64,000 nucleotides of DNA from Cadophora sp. MPI-SDFR-AT-0126 (GCA_020747065.1 JAGMVK010000023.1:372001-436000); one strand, 5' to 3'; positions 1-11,365 are shown, numbered from the stretch's first letter. Notes: a model not told the origin generated them from the letters alone. Translations and numbers: made by a program.

Positions 1-60
1 GTTGGTTGTTGGTGGAACCAACATGATCCCCGCAGCTGTTGTTGGAACCAACAGCGGCTG

Positions 61-421
61 ATGCTGTGCCACCAACAAAATATTAGCCGACCCACACCAC
101 CAACATTTCCAACACGGGCTTATACGATGGAAAACATTTGCCGTACGGTCCGACGAGGTGGTAACCAACTGGGTGGTCACTTCTCTGAGAAGTGATGGTC
201 ACCTCTAGATTTTCTGCGAGTTTCTAGTATGCTGGCACCTTCCCATCTCAAGCGATGCTGTGCGCCACCAACATATTGGCCGACCCACACCACCAACATT
301 TCCAACACGGGCTTATACGATGGAAAACATTTGCCGTACAATCCAGTGAGGTGGTAACCAAAGTGATGGTCACTTCTGGATTTTCTGCGAGTCTCTAGTA
401 TGCTGGCACCTCACATCTCAA
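61..421. repeat. tandem duplication of a ~190-base unit
   Basis: Two head-to-tail copies are visible, one from about 61 to 253 and one from about 255 to 421. Both begin with ATGCTGTGC, run through the shared block CCAACATTTCCAACACGGGC and end with CTAGTATGCTGGCACCT. The second copy lacks about 25 bases around the GGTGGTCACTTC stretch. The first 60 bases of the window are rich in GTTGG/CCAAC words that can fold into short hairpins. No coding potential was seen. The divergence is low, so the duplication is probably recent. Confidence 0.85.
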
Positions 422-933
422 TTAAAGCAAATCGCCTTCAATGTTTTATATGATTCAGAAAGTAGCTCTCTCATATCTATGAACCCGTTCTCACGTATCC
501 AAATCCACCACTAAGTCATAGACAGCGATGCCGTGGCGTTGGCGGTGCTGCCGCTGTGACAATTCTCAAACTGTCAGCTTCGACGTTGGCACTTGCAAGC
601 TTCCCGAATGTCTTCACCTTCGATGCCTGGGTTGCGAAACCCGATTCGTCAATTTCCAATCAACGACCACTCCTCCGAACCAGATCGATCTTGGTTGCAC
701 GCAGAATATTGGATGGTATGGAGCAAGCAGGGGGATTGAAAGAAAGTTTACTAATGTTCTTTAGGTCAGGTGGAACGCTCCCGGCTCGTTAAAATTGGGT
801 CTGTCATCATGTTGGTTAGCGAGGGTTATGTTTTGGAGTGAGGGGTAGCCGAGTAAGCGATTGAAAAGGGAATGGAAAAGCAGTACTCTACCTTTTAACC
901 TTCCCTAAAGTGTGAGGTCACTATGTCCCGCGT
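422..933. other. no supported gene
   Basis: Two overlapping short open frames start at 528 and 556 on the plus strand. They overlap in different frames, the second has only a GTG start, and neither shows a domain or a splice pattern that extends it. Nothing is called here. Confidence 0.5.
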
Positions 934-1631
934 TCAGACCACATTCCCTCTAAGTTCTTGCGCAATGTGATCTATGCCCCAGAATTCCATCCAATCCCTC
1001 TTCGCCTTGAACTCGCGTCGCTTAGAGTCCTCTAACGCATTCCGAAGCTGGGCTATCACGTCATCTAAACGGCCGACATCATGATCGAGGTAGTGGGCGA
1101 GAAAGAGCTGCTGAGAGAGGTCATACACGGTTTCGCGGAACCGTTGCAGGTTCTCGAATGCTTGCCGGTAAAATTGAATCTCCTGGCGTTGGTGGCCCAG
1201 CTCCCTCGTGAGCTCTTCGACGCGGGCCGACAAGTTCAAGGGGGGGGCTTGTTTTGCAAGTTGGAGCCTTTGCCGAGAGAGTTCGAGTATTGAAGTTGAC
1301 CCATTCTGGAGGCCAATCTGATGGTCCAGATTGTTGATGCTTGGGGTCTCGGAGGAGGTTGGCATGGAGGGAGGGAGTGCTCTCGACCCGGAGTTACCGC
1401 GCAGACCTGACGGCTGGGACATCCCTGATCAACCTGACCGAAGTGAATTTGCAGCACAGCAGGGAGTGGTAAATCAATCTCAGTTGGGGTTATCATACTC
1501 TTACCTGGACTAGTGGCTGCTCCGACCATCACATAATGGATGCCAGTCGAAGGCTGCTGTGGACGACTCACGCTCGAAGCGAGGTGATCAAGAGCTGGGG
1601 TTAACAGTGGACTAAAACTGCCCGATGACAC
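934..1631 (-). CDS. coiled-coil protein of unknown function (two exons)
   Basis: Exon 1 is 1505-1631 and exon 2 is 934-1424. The intron (1425-1504, 80 bases) has a GTAAGA donor and a TGATCAG acceptor. The junction splits a glycine codon and keeps frame, giving about 205 residues. The N-terminal 80 residues are Ser/Pro-rich and probably disordered. The C-terminal half has heptad-like Leu/Gln/Arg spacing (around LTRELGHQRQEIQFYRQAF and later ISQLRNAL-like segments) typical of a coiled coil. It lies on the same strand as another coiled-coil gene 330 bases upstream. No enzymatic motif was recognised, and no function can be assigned. The start is the ATG at 1631. The open frame itself is well supported; the N-terminal exon is less certain. 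Confidence 0.6.
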
Positions 1632-1960
1632 GCTTAGGAGAAATTCTGCTGCGTGTTGATGCTAACTCGGTTCTAGAGCTCTTGGTAAGCCAGCATCAAT
1701 GAGAACAAGGGGGTGGTGGCGGTTGAGCCTTGGAGGAGGATTCACCGAGGGATTTCTACGCAGAGATTATGGTCAAAAGTTGCCTTGTTAGGGCAAATCC
1801 GGACACGAGAATACTAGCTATCGCACATGAACCATCGCACCCATCAATCTCAAATCGAAACTTTATTTCAAACTACCAGCGTTCCAAGACACACCTGGAA
1901 AATATCGAAACCAGAGCAATCCCTCCAACGAAGAACGCCCGCCCAGATCTGGCGATTCGT

Positions 1961-2686
1961 TTAGCATACATCGGCGAAGCGTGTTCTTCTCAAAGGTGAC
2001 TCCCGCACGCTGTTTTGCGCGATCTTCCTACTTTCGGTGACCTGTCCAGATTCCGTACAAGCGTAGACATTCGGTGTCTTACTTGTAGCATATGAGCCGC
2101 TACGAGCGGATCTCGAACCGTTTTGCTGATTTTGGTTCGACATTTCAGTGCTGCAGATGCGAGTGGCAGTCTGGCTCTCGTGCTCACCCAGCTGATGCGA
2201 TCCGGGAACTAGGGAGGGCAGGAGTCGCTGAGCTGACTCGCTCTGTCGTTCCACAGAAGTTGCTGTGCCGCTCTCTGTCAAGGTCTTTGCGTTTTGGGTA
2301 GTCTCTGTCAGGGGACCCTCAAATGTCGGCGTCGTTTGGTAGCCTGCAGCTTTTGGCGCTGTGGTAAGCCGGCCACCGAGAATCTCTGCAGCCTCGCTAC
2401 TCAATATGGCCTCCTTGAGTATCCGTTCAAGCAAAGCTATCGTCTCTTTTTGTCTCTGGCTTTCAAACATAAGGGCCTCTTGGCATGCTTGGTGATTTCG
2501 ACGCTCCTCATTGAGAACCTCCCAGCTAGAGGATAGAGACGCTTCGCACTGAACGAGAGTATTTTGGCAATAGTGCATAGTTGTTTGAGCTTCGCAGAGA
2601 TCCTTCTCTAACCTTCGTGCGTGATTTTCCGATGCTTCCACCCTCAGGTAGAAGTCTTGCAAGAAATCCCATGTTGACCTTCCCAT
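1961..2686 (-). CDS. coiled-coil protein of unknown function
   Basis: This is an uninterrupted frame of about 241 residues from the ATG at 2686. The frame stays open upstream only to a GTG at 2734, so the ATG was preferred. Residues 1-110 are rich in Glu, Arg, Leu and Gln with several cysteines, and look helical and coiled-coil. The C-terminal 120 residues are Ser/Thr/Gln-rich and probably disordered. The domain order is the mirror of the neighbour at 934-1631, where the disordered part comes first. The two genes lie on the same strand, but I see no clear sequence identity between them. Function unknown. An additional upstream exon is possible because the sequence before the ATG contains an AG acceptor context. 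Confidence 0.55.
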   Translation of the reverse strand: MGRSTWDFLQDFYLRVEASENHARRLEKDLCEAQTTMHYCQNTLVQCEASLSSSWEVLNEERRNHQACQEALMFESQRQKETIALLERILKEAILSSEAAEILGGRLTTAPKAAGYQTTPTFEGPLTETTQNAKTLTESGTATSVERQSESAQRLLPSLVPGSHQLGEHESQTATRICSTEMSNQNQQNGSRSARSGSYATSKTPNVYACTESGQVTESRKIAQNSVRESPLRRTRFADVC

Positions 2687-3151
2687 GCATATATCACACT
2701 GAGTAGTGAATACCTGATGGCTGTTAATGGCCACCTTGGGCCACGGTTCTGGAAGAGCTTACCGAGGGGATCTGTTGAGACATTGAGAAGTGTCTGCGTT
2801 CAAAGTATGGAACTGGGCGATATATTTGGAAACTGATCACCTTGGTGGTGCTAGTTATGCTCGACGGAATTTCGATCATCTTATACCCAAATTACCCTAG
2901 TGGGTATCATCGCTTGGTTTGGCCCAGGTTTGGTTGTACCTGATCATCCATTGTTCTACCATGTGGGGCCTGGATGACCCACTTACGTTCGGGCATAGTG
3001 TTTGAACGTTGATGATCATATGAGATGACGTGCCACCACTTGTTGAGGGGCAGTGTGCACCATAAATTGCAAATTCATGGATTCAAAGATATATCTACAG
3101 GCAAATTCACATTCTCTGTTCATGTACCGGATCATCTACGCCCTGACTTCC

Positions 3152-3430
3152 CTATCCTGCATCGGGTGAAAATCTCAGTGCTGTCGATTTTGCTTTCCAA
3201 CTTCCAAGGTACTCCATGTACTGCTGCAATGCCAATTTGTCCTTCTCTCCACACTTCAACGTCGATATGGTATCCTTTCCAAGTGTTGATAGCCATGGAA
3301 GCGCTGCGTACAAGTCTTCAGGATACCTGGGCGTCTGTGGCCTGGCTGCGTACTGTCGAGCCTCTGCAAGGAGGGGATGAAGTGGAAGGAAGACACCCAA
3401 CTCAAGAACACCCCATTCATACCGTGCCTA
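3152..3430 (-). pseudogene. fragment of an unrecognised protein-coding gene
   Basis: The minus-strand frame contains a globular-looking segment (PLLAEARQYAARPQTP, then YPEDLYAALPWL) with balanced composition, unlike the random shadow frames around it. It is open for about 90 codons and ends at a TAG near 3152. It has no convincing start or splice partner: upstream the same frame meets a stop within 20 codons. The family was not recognised. It may be a broken gene end or a missed exon. Confidence 0.3.
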
Positions 3431-3657
3431 ACGAAGAATTAGTTTTTGGAGACGGTTTGAAAAAGGGATCTCCTACGAGCGGGCGGTCGCGTTGAAGCGG
3501 TTTCGCTAGCTTCATCGAAATCTTAAAACTAGCTGTTCCGATAGTTAGCTTAAGATTGAGGGGATAGAGCATTGCACGAGCCTTTTGACCTTTTTGGCAA
3601 GGCTAGATCCCTCAAAGTCGCCGGCATCGTCGGAAATGTAACGCTGGCTTTCCATCA

Positions 3658-3882
3658 TTAGCCTTTATAGATATAAACAGGGATCCTGCACAAACATTGC
3701 GGTCTACGTGACATGCCCAGCATCCGTAACTTTGTTCTGACTGCAGTGGTGGTTCTCTCCCGGCGGTTGCTCATGTTGAAAGCTTGCGTGAGATCCTTAA
3801 CCGTGGCCATTGGCAGTCCATGCCGAAGGCTGACTAATAAGTCTTTCTCTGAATCGGACCAGACAAGTCGTTGATCAGACAT
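3658..3882 (-). CDS. small Myb/SANT-like protein
   Basis: The frame from the ATG at 3882 encodes about 74 residues. It contains a tryptophan followed by an acidic stretch (VWSDSEKDLLVSLRHG), a second helix with a hydrophobic core, and an Arg/Thr-rich third helix (RRERTTTAVRTKLRML). This is the spacing of a single Myb/SANT-like three-helix domain (W, E/D, L..L, G, then RT..AV..KL). In fungi such short proteins are often orphan DNA-binding proteins or remnants of larger ones. A longer frame upstream starts in a poly-A/T tract and is unlikely to be translated. The role is inferred from fold only. Confidence 0.5.
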   Translation of the reverse strand: MSDQRLVWSDSEKDLLVSLRHGLPMATVKDLTQAFNMSNRRERTTTAVRTKLRMLGMSRRPQCLCRIPVYIYKG

Positions 3883-4111
3883 GGCTTTGGTAGGAGATGA
3901 CCAACACCACCTCAATCCGGGCAGTCTCGTGGACTTGATATAGTAGTGCGGCAAGCGCTTCCGGCCAAACTGATGAAGATCCCTCGTAAAGAGAAAGAAA
4001 AAAAAAAAAAAACCTTGCATCGAGTGGGGCTTGCTTAGCCGCTTAGACCATCACTCATCGGAGGGTACAACCTTCAGCAGAGTAGCGGAGTGGCGTTGGC
4101 TAGATTTCGTC

Positions 4112-4200
4112 CCTGTCTTGGCCAAATTACGTGCCAGCAGTCGCGGTAATACGTAGTGTCATTCATCTTCCAATGGGTTTAAAAGGGTACCTACGGACCG
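4112..4200 (+). other. nuclear copy of a mitochondrial small-subunit rRNA segment (NUMT)
   Basis: Positions 4131-4150 read GTGCCAGCAGTCGCGGTAAT, the universal 530-loop of small-subunit rRNA. The GCAGTCGCGG form is typical of mitochondrial genes rather than the GCAGCCGCGG of fungal nuclear 18S. The flanks also fit fungal mitochondrial rns: GTCTTGGC before the loop, and TCATTCATCTT and GTTTAAAAGGGTACCT after it. The homology ends by about 4200, so this is a short insertion and not a functional rRNA gene. It sits 70 bases upstream of the ATG of the next gene and may form part of its promoter or 5' leader. The match was made from memory of conserved rRNA motifs, not by alignment. Confidence 0.75.
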
Positions 4201-4270
4201 ACCTAAATGCGACGAGGTACATTTAAGGTCCACAGCCAACATCAATACAGTGCAATATCCTCACGACGCC

Positions 4271-4946
4271 ATGGAGAACTCCACAGATGACGGTAGTTGG
4301 TGTGATAGTTCTAACGCTACACCGTCAATTGACGTTCAAGCAGTCCCTTCGGATCTTGATTTCTGGAGCCAAATTCTTTTTTCGGACCCAGAAACGCTGG
4401 CTCAAGACTCACAGGTCTTTGCGAACTCCAGCATCGACAGCATAATCATGGCACCTCAGGACGTCCAGAACAATGCCTCCCCTAACCACGATTTGCCGTA
4501 TCATTTGGACACCGAGATGCTCTCGCCAAATCAGCTTGATCCCCAAAGTTACAATTTGCCCATCGAAGAGTCGAATGAAGCTATCAAGAAAGAGGTGAAA
4601 GAACTCCGGGACGCGTGAGTCACTGCATCGTTTTGTTGACAATTACTTATACGCTGTAGGCTACAGGAAGTAAAAAGGTAGTATAGCCTTTCCCGAGCTA
4701 GCGTACGGACTGACAATACCCAGGGAGCTGGTAACGGTGAAAGGCCAGTTTCAGACGGCAAATTCGGAGCTGTACACAATCAAATCCAACCATACGCAGC
4801 TCCTGCGCTGGACGCTGGATATGGGCGAGACTGTGAAAGCACTTCTGAAATGGCTTGCGGACAATATGGGAGCGCATATCGTGGGCCAGGAAGGGCATCG
4901 GGCAGAGGACTTGGGCTCGTGGCTAGATCCTGGTTCTGAGAGCTGA
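4271..4946 (+). CDS. coiled-coil protein of unknown function (three exons)
   Basis: Exons are 4271-4614, 4660-4677 and 4724-4946. The introns are 45 and 46 bases, with GTGAGT/TAG and GTAGTA/CAG borders. The 18-base middle exon keeps frame on both sides, and the joined protein is about 194 residues. The ATG at 4271 is in good context (CGCCATGG); the frame upstream offers only GTG. The first 100 residues are acidic and Ser/Asn-rich. Splicing joins two charged helical segments (EVKELRDA, LQEVKRELVTVK) into one continuous coiled coil, which is the best evidence for this gene model. The last 70 residues contain a Trp-rich amphipathic helix. Function unknown. Confidence 0.65.
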
Positions 4947-5234
4947 AAGGCGGACATGCAACATCCGTGGAGGGAGTGGAGGAGAGAATCCCAGGCAGGC
5001 GAGGTTGAAGATATGTGACTCACATAGCTCGCAACCAAAACCTTACTCATTTTCTTTCTTTGTCGCTGAAACCTATTGTAATCAAAGCTCGTTCCACAAG
5101 GGGCGATACGGGTGGCCAGCAGGAAGTGGAGGTGATAACTTCGGTCTCTACCTCGCTTAGTCCACATCATCAATGTATTTATACTACGATCTGCCCCGAA
5201 CAATGTCGACTGCACCCCACTCGTCTTGCCCACA

Positions 5235-6835
5235 ATGTTTTGGACAAACTTTATCATCTTATTCTCCCTGTGCTGCAAGGTGGCCACCTGCGGCAGTACA
5301 CCAGCCGCTGGCAACAATATAACTTTTCGCTCGGTAGCATATTATGCCAACTGGTATATTTCATCGTCGCTTGTTGGTGTTCTCACTAAAGTCTACGATA
5401 GGGCGATCTATGACAGAAAGTTCAACCCGCAAGACCTCCCAGTAGACAATTTGACGCACATCCTCTACGCCTTTGCCAACATAAAGCCGGACACTGGGGA
5501 GGTGTGAGTCTGGCTAATGAGCTTCTTTCAAGATTCCTTCAATTATCAGAGATCCCGCTAATACTGTAAGCTAGGTACTTGTCCGATGCTTGGGCCGATA
5601 CGGACATCCCCTTTCCCGAGGATTCTCCAAGTGAGGCAGGAAGCAATCTTTATGGCTGCCTCAAGCAGTTATATCTTATGAAGAAGAAGAACCGTCATCT
5701 CAAAGTACTCCTCTCCATTGGTGGCTCGAGCTACTCAGCAAACTTTGCCGCGCCAGCATCGACTGTGTCAGGTCGCACAGCGTTTGCCTCAACTGCTGTC
5801 ACACTGGTTAAAAATCTCGGACTCGACGGCCTCGACATCGATTGGGAATTCCCAGCAGATCATGCTGAGGCTGGAAATATGGCTCTCCTCCTTCAAAACG
5901 TCAGGGAGGCACTGGACGCTTATGGGCGCTCGCTCAGCCCACCATATCACTTCCAACTGACAGTTGCATGCCCAGCCGGGCCTACCAACTACCAGACAAT
6001 GCATATTGCCGACATGGACAAGTTCGTTGATTTTTGGAATCTCATGGCCTGGGACTATGCCGGTCCTTGGAGTACTCTAGCTTCCCATCAAGCCAACCTC
6101 TTCAGATCCACAAGCGATCCGGCTGCGACTCCCTTCGACACCCAGACAGCCATCAAATACTATCTGTCCCAAAACGTCAGCTCAGATAAACTTGTCCTTG
6201 GCGTTCCCATCTATGGTCGATCTTTCGGTGCAACTGATGGTCTCGGAAAACCATTCAATGGCGTTGGTAAGGGTACCTGGGAGGCTGGCATCTACGATTA
6301 TAAAGACCTTCCATTAAGAGGAGCGGTTGAGAATTACGATAACGCGACCGGCTCGAGCTATAGTTATGATGCTACGACGAGAGAGTTGATTAGTTACGAC
6401 ACCATTGTGGCGGGGAAGCAAAAGGCCACCTGGATTCAGCAGATGAAACTTGGTGGTATTATGTGGTGGGAGGGCAGCGCAGATGGGCTGGGGGATAAGA
6501 GCTTGATCAAGAACACAGTTCGGGTTCTCGGTGAGAAAGGTGACTTGCGGGTCGTTATGAACCAATTGGTCTATCTTGATTCGGTCTATGACAATCTTCG
6601 GGCAGGTATGCCAGGAGAGGGTTGTATCCCAGTTTCCTCAACAAAACCAACAGACAGCGCCACAGCATCACCAACCACTTCGGCGGGCACACTTTCGTCT
6701 TTGAATTCAAAAAACGACCCGGCATTACCTACGGCAGGTGAAAACGTCGGCGATTCTGTTCCCATATCATACACAACGACCACTCTGCCAGCAACAACGC
6801 ATTACGTAACGTCAGTGGTCATCGTGACCGGCTAG
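5235..6835 (+). CDS. secreted GH18 chitinase
   Basis: Exons are 5235-5503 and 5575-6835. The 71-base intron has a GTGAGT donor and a CTAG acceptor, and the product is 509 residues. It begins with a hydrophobic signal peptide (residues 1 to about 20), so it should be secreted. The GH18 landmarks are present: the first strand AYYANWYI, the SIGGSSYS motif, and the catalytic DGLDIDWEFP in which Glu181 is the expected acid/base, followed by the MAWDYAGPW and GIMWWEGSADG strands that line the active site. It hydrolyses beta-1,4 N-acetylglucosamine polymers, for cell wall turnover or attack on other fungi or insects. The C-terminal ~70 residues form a Ser/Thr-rich tail and no chitin-binding domain is visible. 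Confidence 0.93.
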
Positions 6836-7472
6836 TTAGCCAACAACTTCGAGTGGTTAAGTTCCCGACTATCTCAGCCAAAAATTTCAGTACACGAATT
6901 TCTGTTTTCGGGAGTGAGGTGGTCGAAATAGACATCGGGAGTCGTCCGTGAAGTATAGAATAGATTGTAGAGGTTTCAAATATAGAAGATTGAGAAGACC
7001 TTTCATCAGCTGAACAACCTTCCAGTACCGTTGACATAAACTATGACATGTGCATGTCCTCTGAAACCTCATAGAAGATACTTCAACATCTGCAACCGAG
7101 CTCCAGAAAACACTAGACTTGGCCGATTTTCGCAAGAGAACATGAACTGACTTTCAAAAGACCGCCCCACAACGATGTTGCGCTAAAGTTGCGACTTGCC
7201 GGGGTGGTCAACCTAATTCAACGGTCGTACCGAGACTGGCGAGGTGGTTGTTCGCTGACCGGCCTTGAGTTGAGGGCCGTGCGACCCACCTGGTGGTAAT
7301 CTTAAACGAGCCTTGCCCCACTCGAAAATTCAGGTCCTTGACGACTCGCTTGCAACACTTAGTGTTGAGCGCTAAGTTGACCGACCAGAGTATTAGATAT
7401 CCGATATAAAAATGCAAGACAATCCGAGATTCTCTTTGCCTTCACTCAAAGCTGGTTGTGATTCGAATCCGA
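6836..7472. other. intergenic, no gene seen
   Basis: This stretch lies between the chitinase and the next plus-strand gene. Only short shadow frames are present. A GAGGTGGT word occurs near 7240 and resembles the unit of minisatellites elsewhere in the window (19.5 and 25.0 kb), but it is single here. Confidence 0.5.
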
Positions 7473-8329
7473 ATGGAAACTGCCCAACCACTCGACAACA
7501 TGGTACACGACAACGATACCCTCCACGACCTCGAAAGGTGGGCAGTGCGACAAGTCCTCCGAGTAGAGAATCTATCAAAGCAACAAGTGCTTCTTGAGCT
7601 ACACGGTATCATGGAGGGATATAGCTACTCGTGGCATTGCATTAATGAGCTTCTTCAAGCCCAATTCGACGAGGGCAGCCTTGAATGCTCACCCGTCGAT
7701 GGAGATGTTTTGTTTGAATGGAACAATCTCTGTGATGAGAAGCGAACGTGGGAGAAAAAGTGGCGTCTATCAGTCAACGATGTGGGGTTCAATATGGATT
7801 GTTTGATCAATCTCATGATATTACCAGTTCAAGCAGGACTTGGTAACGAAGGTTAGCAGGCCCCTTGGTTCTTTTGGAGCATGCTAACAGAATAGTACTA
7901 CGTCTTGTCACTAGCAATGTAGACAAACCCAATGCTTCGACAGTAGACCTGTGGGTAGGTCCTAAGGATTCGGAGAGTCTCAGGTGTCGTGCGGCTTCAT
8001 GGTTTATGACCGATGGCGACACTTCGTCATCGGAATCTGAAGATAGCGAATATGTGGATGACGAAGTGGAGACAGATGATGAAGGGGTCAAGCACATGGA
8101 CGTGGGCGTTCGGGATATCAATGGAGGCGAGTCTGATGAAGCGCGGAACGAAGACGAGGCCATGGGCATTGGCTATGAAAGTTTGAGTGAGAATGGATTT
8201 GACGAAGAGGAGAGTGAAGATTCTGGTGACAGCTCTCTTGAGTCGGAAATCGACGATGAGGATATTGGAGGTCTTGGTGTGAAGATTGTGGACATTGATG
8301 ATGATGATATCTCTGACTTCCTGCTCTGA
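7473..8329 (+). CDS. acidic protein of unknown function (two exons)
   Basis: Exons are 7473-7851 and 7896-8329. The 44-base intron has a GTTAGC donor, a perfect GCTAAC branch site and a TAG acceptor, and the product is 270 residues. The first 125 residues are globular with conserved-looking Trp and Leu positions (LERWAVRQVL, SYSWHCINELL). The second exon starts with a short strand-rich stretch, then becomes extremely acidic with many Ser/Glu/Asp runs to the C-terminus. Such tails are common in nuclear or chromatin-associated fungal proteins, but that role is inference. The start chosen is the ATG at 7473; a GTG 15 bases upstream was ignored. Confidence 0.65.
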
Positions 8330-8794
8330 AATTCCGATTCAGGATCCTCGTTTAGATATCACTCATATCTAAAGCCTACAATTTGACTAGTTTTCTTACG
8401 AACACTAAAGTTTTTTAAGTTTTTTTTTTGGGCGACGCAAAATTCATCCGCCTCAAGGCAGAGTAAGAAGGCAGCGAAAAACACAGCCAGTCCACACAAT
8501 ATACCATCGAGAGGTCGGCGATCACGCCGAATCTGCTACCGCTTGAAATTTCCCAAATTTGCAATAATCATGTGGGGTCATCAAGGAGGCAACATATGTA
8601 TGGTCTATAATCATCAGGGGCAGTAACAAGATGGCCTAATGACCGCTGCGTTTCAGCGTTGGCAAATTATGTAATACATCCTCAGGGTGGACTCGGAAGG
8701 TTAGCTTTATGAGAACCACCATCCCTGGTCTCTCTATAAGTTACAATCGACTCACGGGTTTCCTTCCCATCTACACTCCTATTCACTTCCAACC
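8330..8794. other. intergenic; poly-T tract and promoter of the channel gene
   Basis: A run of T residues near 8406-8428 follows the acidic gene. The last 100 bases before 8795 are pyrimidine-rich, as expected for a fungal 5' leader. No gene was seen. Confidence 0.5.
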
Positions 8795-11365
8795 ATGAGT
8801 AGCAGGGTTAGCGATGTTTTAGATCAAGCTGCTGGGAAAGCGCAGAGTTCCCAGGGCGAGTCATTAGCCACCTTCCTCGCGTCTCTTACAACATCCGGAG
8901 CAATCCTTGCATTGGGGCTCATGGCGTACATACTTCTCAAATGGGAATGTCCCGAGTACTAGTAGGTTTTCTTAGTAAATGTTTGAGGCAACCATGCTGA
9001 TCTAAAGTCATCAACGAGCACGTCAGGTCCTGGATACGAAATGGAAGCCAGTTCCGCTACAACTGCGGATGCTCCTCTCGCCAATTCCGGACCCCGAGTT
9101 GAAACATGCGTCGGGGTTCCAAAACTACCTCTTCGACCGATATTTACAGACTGTATTGAAGATTTTTATCGTTCTTGGACTGGTAATACTGCCAGTGCTT
9201 CTTCCATTGAATATGGTTAATGGCAGGAATGAACTTGGAGGTGTTCGAGGATTAGATCGCTTAAGCTATTCCAATATTGGTCTTTCGCACACAGGGAGGT
9301 ACTGGGTTCACCTGGTACTTGCCATGTTTGTTATCATTTCAATCTGTTACACCATTCAGAGTGAACTCTTGGATTATGCTAGACTTCAGAGTAGCTTTGG
9401 ATGGGACGGCTGCAAAGGATCATGTCTCCTCCTTACCTCCACTTCAGCAAAGCAGCTCTCCGCCAACAAAATCAAGCGACGTTTTCGTAACATCTGTGGG
9501 GGCGTACGTGGAGTAACGATAAATCGGGATTTTTCTAGTTTACGCACGAGACTATGCCGTCGAGACGCATTGATAAGGAAGCTGGAGGCTGCAGAGACCA
9601 CGCTCATAATAAAGGCAAATCATCAAAGGAAGTTTCTTCAGCGAGTGGAGGGTAACAACCCTGACGATGATAGCACATCTTTGCCTCCTTGGATGAAGTA
9701 CCTGCATCACAATGATCGCCCGTCCATACGACTCCCACTCTCCCCGTGGCTGCCAGCCATACCTCTTATGGGGCCTCGCGTGGATGCTATCCATCATCTG
9801 CGTGCAGAAGTTGCGCGACACAATCTCGAGATCGATTGGTATCAACTCCACCCGAATGAGTTTCCTCCGATAAACTCAGCTTTGGTGTATTTTAACAGAG
9901 CCCTCTCGATACCGCTTGCGGCTCTGGCACTCAAGGCTCGAGTTCCCCCCACATGGACGCTTAAGCAGGGAACTGTGGCAACCGATACAATTTGGCGCAA
10001 CGTGTCGATCAGCTGGTGGCAGCATTGCATCCGAACGTCCGTTGTCTATTTCCTCGTCGCCTTGCTTACCCTTGGGTTCGCATTCCCTGTTACAATCATA
10101 GGGTCGATTTCTCAGATCGAATACCTGGTTAAGGTAGTGCCATGGCTGCGATGGATCGATTCAATCCCAAGTTGGTTAGTAGCGGTCATTCAAGGAGTTC
10201 TGCCTCCCGCAATGCTAGCCCTGATCACTGCCGCGGTCCCAGTCGTAATACGCCTGCTTGCGAATGTACAAGGACACCATTCGCGTCAAGTTGTCGAAAA
10301 CCACGTTCAGATCTACTACTATACGTTCTTGTTTGTGCAGGTATTCCTCACCGTTTCCCTCTCAGCAGGCATCACAACTCTCGTTGGAGACTTAAAAGAC
10401 AACATCACGTCGACCCCGGTAGTCCTTGCTCAGAATCTGCCAAAGGCATGCAATTACTTCTTCTCTTACATCTTGATACATACATTCACGACCGTTGTCT
10501 TGACCCTCGTAGAAGTCAACAGGCTTCTGTCCGTATTCGTTCTCTCCCCTCTATTCGACAAGACGGCCAGAGAAAAGTGGGCAAGAGGCCAAAATGTAGG
10601 CCTACAGAACTGGGGAACGTTCATACCGGTGCTCACGAATGTTGCATGCATAGGTTCGTTTCTCAGTTTGTAGTTCAGAGTTCGACTGACATTCCTCCAG
10701 GCATTATCTATTCAGTGATTGCCCCTCTTATTCTGGTCTTTGGTATCACCTACTTTGGGGTTCTTTGGTTGCTCTGTCGATCCTATCCACCGATGCTCAC
10801 GGAACCGGGTCTCACTCCTAGTGGTCTGTTTTACCCTACTGCAATACGCCAGCTATTCACAGGTGTCTATTTTATGGAACTGTGTTTGATCGGATTGTTC
10901 TTTCTTGTGCGCGACACGGACGGCAAAGCTGCATGCACTGCGCAAGCAATAATTATGATATTCGCCACATTGTTGACGGGGTTATTTCATTGCACCTTGA
11001 ACCATGGACATAAGCTACACTGGCTGCCGTTTGCGAGGGTTATCAAGCAGCCAGCGGATCAAGTTGGCATTGAAGGTAAGGGACAGTGGAGCCAAAGGTA
11101 TCGAGGAATGCTGAAGAGATTAGCAGTTTTGCCTGACATATCTCAATCGGAGCCCAAAGATGAAGCTCTGACTTCGGCTCGTCCCGTCATTTGGATCCCC
11201 AAGGACGAGTTAGGCGTTGCTGATGATGAGATTAGCCATATAAGGAAAACCTACGATAGCATCTGGATAAGCAATGAAGGCGCGTCTCTTGACGCGCAAG
11301 GCAGGCTGAGGGTTTGGGGGGATCTTCCAGCGCTGTCGGAGGAAGACGATCGATTCCGGTATTGA
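8795..11365 (+). CDS. Csc1/TMEM63 (DUF221) family osmosensitive cation channel
   Basis: Three exons (8795-8961, 9008-10653, 10701-11365) give 825 residues. The junctions use GTAGGT/AAAG and GTTCGT/CAG, and both keep frame; splicing is needed to skip an in-frame TAG after codon 55. The N-terminus has one membrane helix (SLTTSGAILALGLMAYILLK). It is followed by the two helices of the late-exocyst-like region (LKIFIVLGLVILPVLLP, YWVHLVLAMFVIISICYTI), a cytosolic RRM-like stretch, and then the block of membrane helices typical of the family. The junction at the third exon recreates the family signature ACIGIIYSVIAPLILVFG. Members are calcium-permeable channels gated by hyperosmotic or mechanical stress. 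The linker after the first helix is shorter and less conserved than usual, so this is a divergent member. Confidence 0.88.

Noticed and set aside
1..60. Window start as a telomere or CRISPR-like array
   Set aside because: The GTTGG/CCAAC words are irregular, and there is no TTAGGG repeat and no regular spacer pattern.
528..792. Two overlapping 78-codon frames
   Set aside because: They lie in different frames over the same bases, the second has only a GTG start, and neither has recognisable content or splice partners.
4131..4150. rRNA 530-loop taken as a functional rRNA gene or bacterial contamination
   Set aside because: The homology covers only about 90 bases, has the mitochondrial form and is embedded in ordinary nuclear sequence next to a spliced gene.
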